Assembly (NCBI GenBank): GCA_037447655.1
Contig: JBBHKE010003139.1
Coordinates: forward strand, 1-13,510
Source: Zygnema cylindricum
Lineage: Eukaryota; Streptophyta; Zygnematophyceae; Zygnematales; Zygnemataceae
Direction of reading: 5' to 3'
DNA: 13,510 nt
In this document: piece by piece, positions 12,698 through 13,510 of the stretch
Layout: the number at the start of each line of letters is the position of its first letter
Numbering within the stretch: the stretch's first letter is position 1
The notes under the pieces: generated by a model
Told to the model about the DNA's origin: nothing
Seen by the model: only the letters and a program-made list of their open reading frames with translations
Database searches by the model: none
Translations under genes and position numbers: made by a program

Positions 12698-13045
12698 GAC
12701 CGTACATACTTACATTTTGCGTTCGCGTTGACCGTACATATTTATATCGCCGTACGCTTCGACCGTACATATTCATTTTTGGCCGTAATATGCGCCGACG
12801 ACAATATTTACCGTACGACTCAAAATTTCCGGAATTTCTGCCGACGACGAGTTCGATCGTACGGCATATAGTTTCCGTGATTTTCACCGCAGTGAATTTT
12901 GTCATTTCATGTCGACCGTACTACATGTATATTTTACGCGATTTTTGCCAACGGTGGATTCTATCATTGCACAACAACCGTACGACTTACGTTGTCGGAA
13001 TTCCCGCGGCCACAAATTGGACTGTACCTGCGGTCCTACCGTACC
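12698..13045 (+). repeat. degenerate tandem repeat carrying nine CCGTAC motifs
   Basis: GACCGTACATA starts at 12698, 12729-12730 and 12761 (period 31 to 32 bp), followed by looser copies. CCGTAC occurs at 12700, 12732, 12750, 12763, 12811, 12916, 12978 and 13039 on the plus strand and at 12858-12864 on the minus strand; seven are followed by A or G. Plant SBP-box (SPL) proteins recognise a GTAC core, with CCGTAC(A/G) described for Arabidopsis SPL14, and GTAC is also the copper-response core. Several frames on both strands stay open (up to 125 codons, 12685-13062) with repetitive content; I do not consider them genes. Confidence 0.6.
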
Positions 13046-13510
13046 TACTTTCATTTCCTTGAATCCCGACCGACGACAGATTTTATTCATTTCGCGCGAA
13101 GAAGCATCTCGACCGTCGACGCGAAGTATGCAATTTTCGTAATATCTCATCTTGACCATTGATGTGAGTGACAGACAAATTGAGTGTAAGTTCTGATGAA
13201 GAGACGTGATTGGACCATTTTAAGTCGTAAACCATTTAGACGTTCACGCATTCACATGTAGATAGAAAGGGTTTTAATCCGTAGGTTATAGATTCTGTAA
13301 CGTAGGGCATAGGATTTGGGCTGAAACTCTGAGACCACCATAAGTCCTCAGAGTAGACAGCTTCCAAGAAGCCTCTAGGATAATCCTGATGTAGAAACTA
13401 ATGGTTTTAAAGAATTTTCTAGGTGTGAAAAGAAATAAAGAAGCCGAGGCAGTCTACCTCTAACTTCTCTCTCCAACTCTCAAACTTGTCGCAGTCACTG
13501 AGAAATTGGA
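13046..13510. other. unassigned right end of the window
   Basis: No supported gene. From about 13160 the texture changes to less repetitive sequence with AATAAA at 13434-13439 followed by a pyrimidine-rich stretch (TAACTTCTCTCTCCAACTCTC). This could be the end part of an LTR or a gene's 3' region continuing beyond the window. Nothing visible decides between them. Confidence 0.3.

Overview
This window is a stack of nested plant-type transposable elements; I see no intact host gene. A land plant is suggested by two unrelated retroelements (a full-length Ty1/copia element and a miniature LTR element). Both have the primer-binding site TGGTATCGGAGC, which pairs with the 3' end of a plant-type initiator tRNA-Met (one G-U pair against the usual form). 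The Gag of the copia element is also of the plant copia type. I cannot name the species.

Layout. 1-283 is an unidentified, relatively GC-rich flank. 292-9309 is one hAT DNA transposon with 13-bp terminal inverted repeats (CAGAGGTCGCAAA) and a perfect 8-bp target duplication ATCCACAT. Inside it, a ~240-bp block holding three ~60-bp repeats occurs twice in direct orientation, on either side of a decayed BED-finger hAT transposase gene (1776-about 2822). That gene has one intron, an in-frame TGA at a predicted zinc ligand, a frameshift, and no C-terminal half. The left repeat block was hit by two small transposons with TA duplications (644-838 and 895-1446). The right block was hit by the copia element (3456-9021: 787-bp LTRs, 7 differences, TSD ACAAA), which is young and nearly intact apart from a -1 shift between integrase and reverse transcriptase. 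With the nested insertions removed, the hAT element is about 2.7 kb. A second, 464-bp non-autonomous member of the same hAT family (9318-9781) directly abuts its right target duplication.

9782-11088 has no gene; it holds G-runs and several perfect palindromes. 11089-11598 is a complete 510-bp TRIM (miniature LTR retrotransposon) on the minus strand: two ~226-bp LTRs around a 57-bp core, with PBS, polypurine tract and near-perfect TSD. Each TRIM LTR contains a tRNA-like cloverleaf with A-box- and B-box-like sequences, which recalls the 5S-carrying Cassandra TRIMs and is the most unusual structure here. 11616-12612 is a foldback element with ~440-bp imperfect inverted arms. 12698-13045 is a degenerate tandem repeat with nine CCGTAC motifs, the core recognised by plant SBP/SPL factors. 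The last ~350 bp are unassigned.

Relative ages: the hAT element and its transposase are old and decayed; the small TA-duplicating elements and the copia element inserted into it later; the TRIM LTRs differ at roughly 15% of sites and are old. All calls come from reading the sequence; no database search was done.
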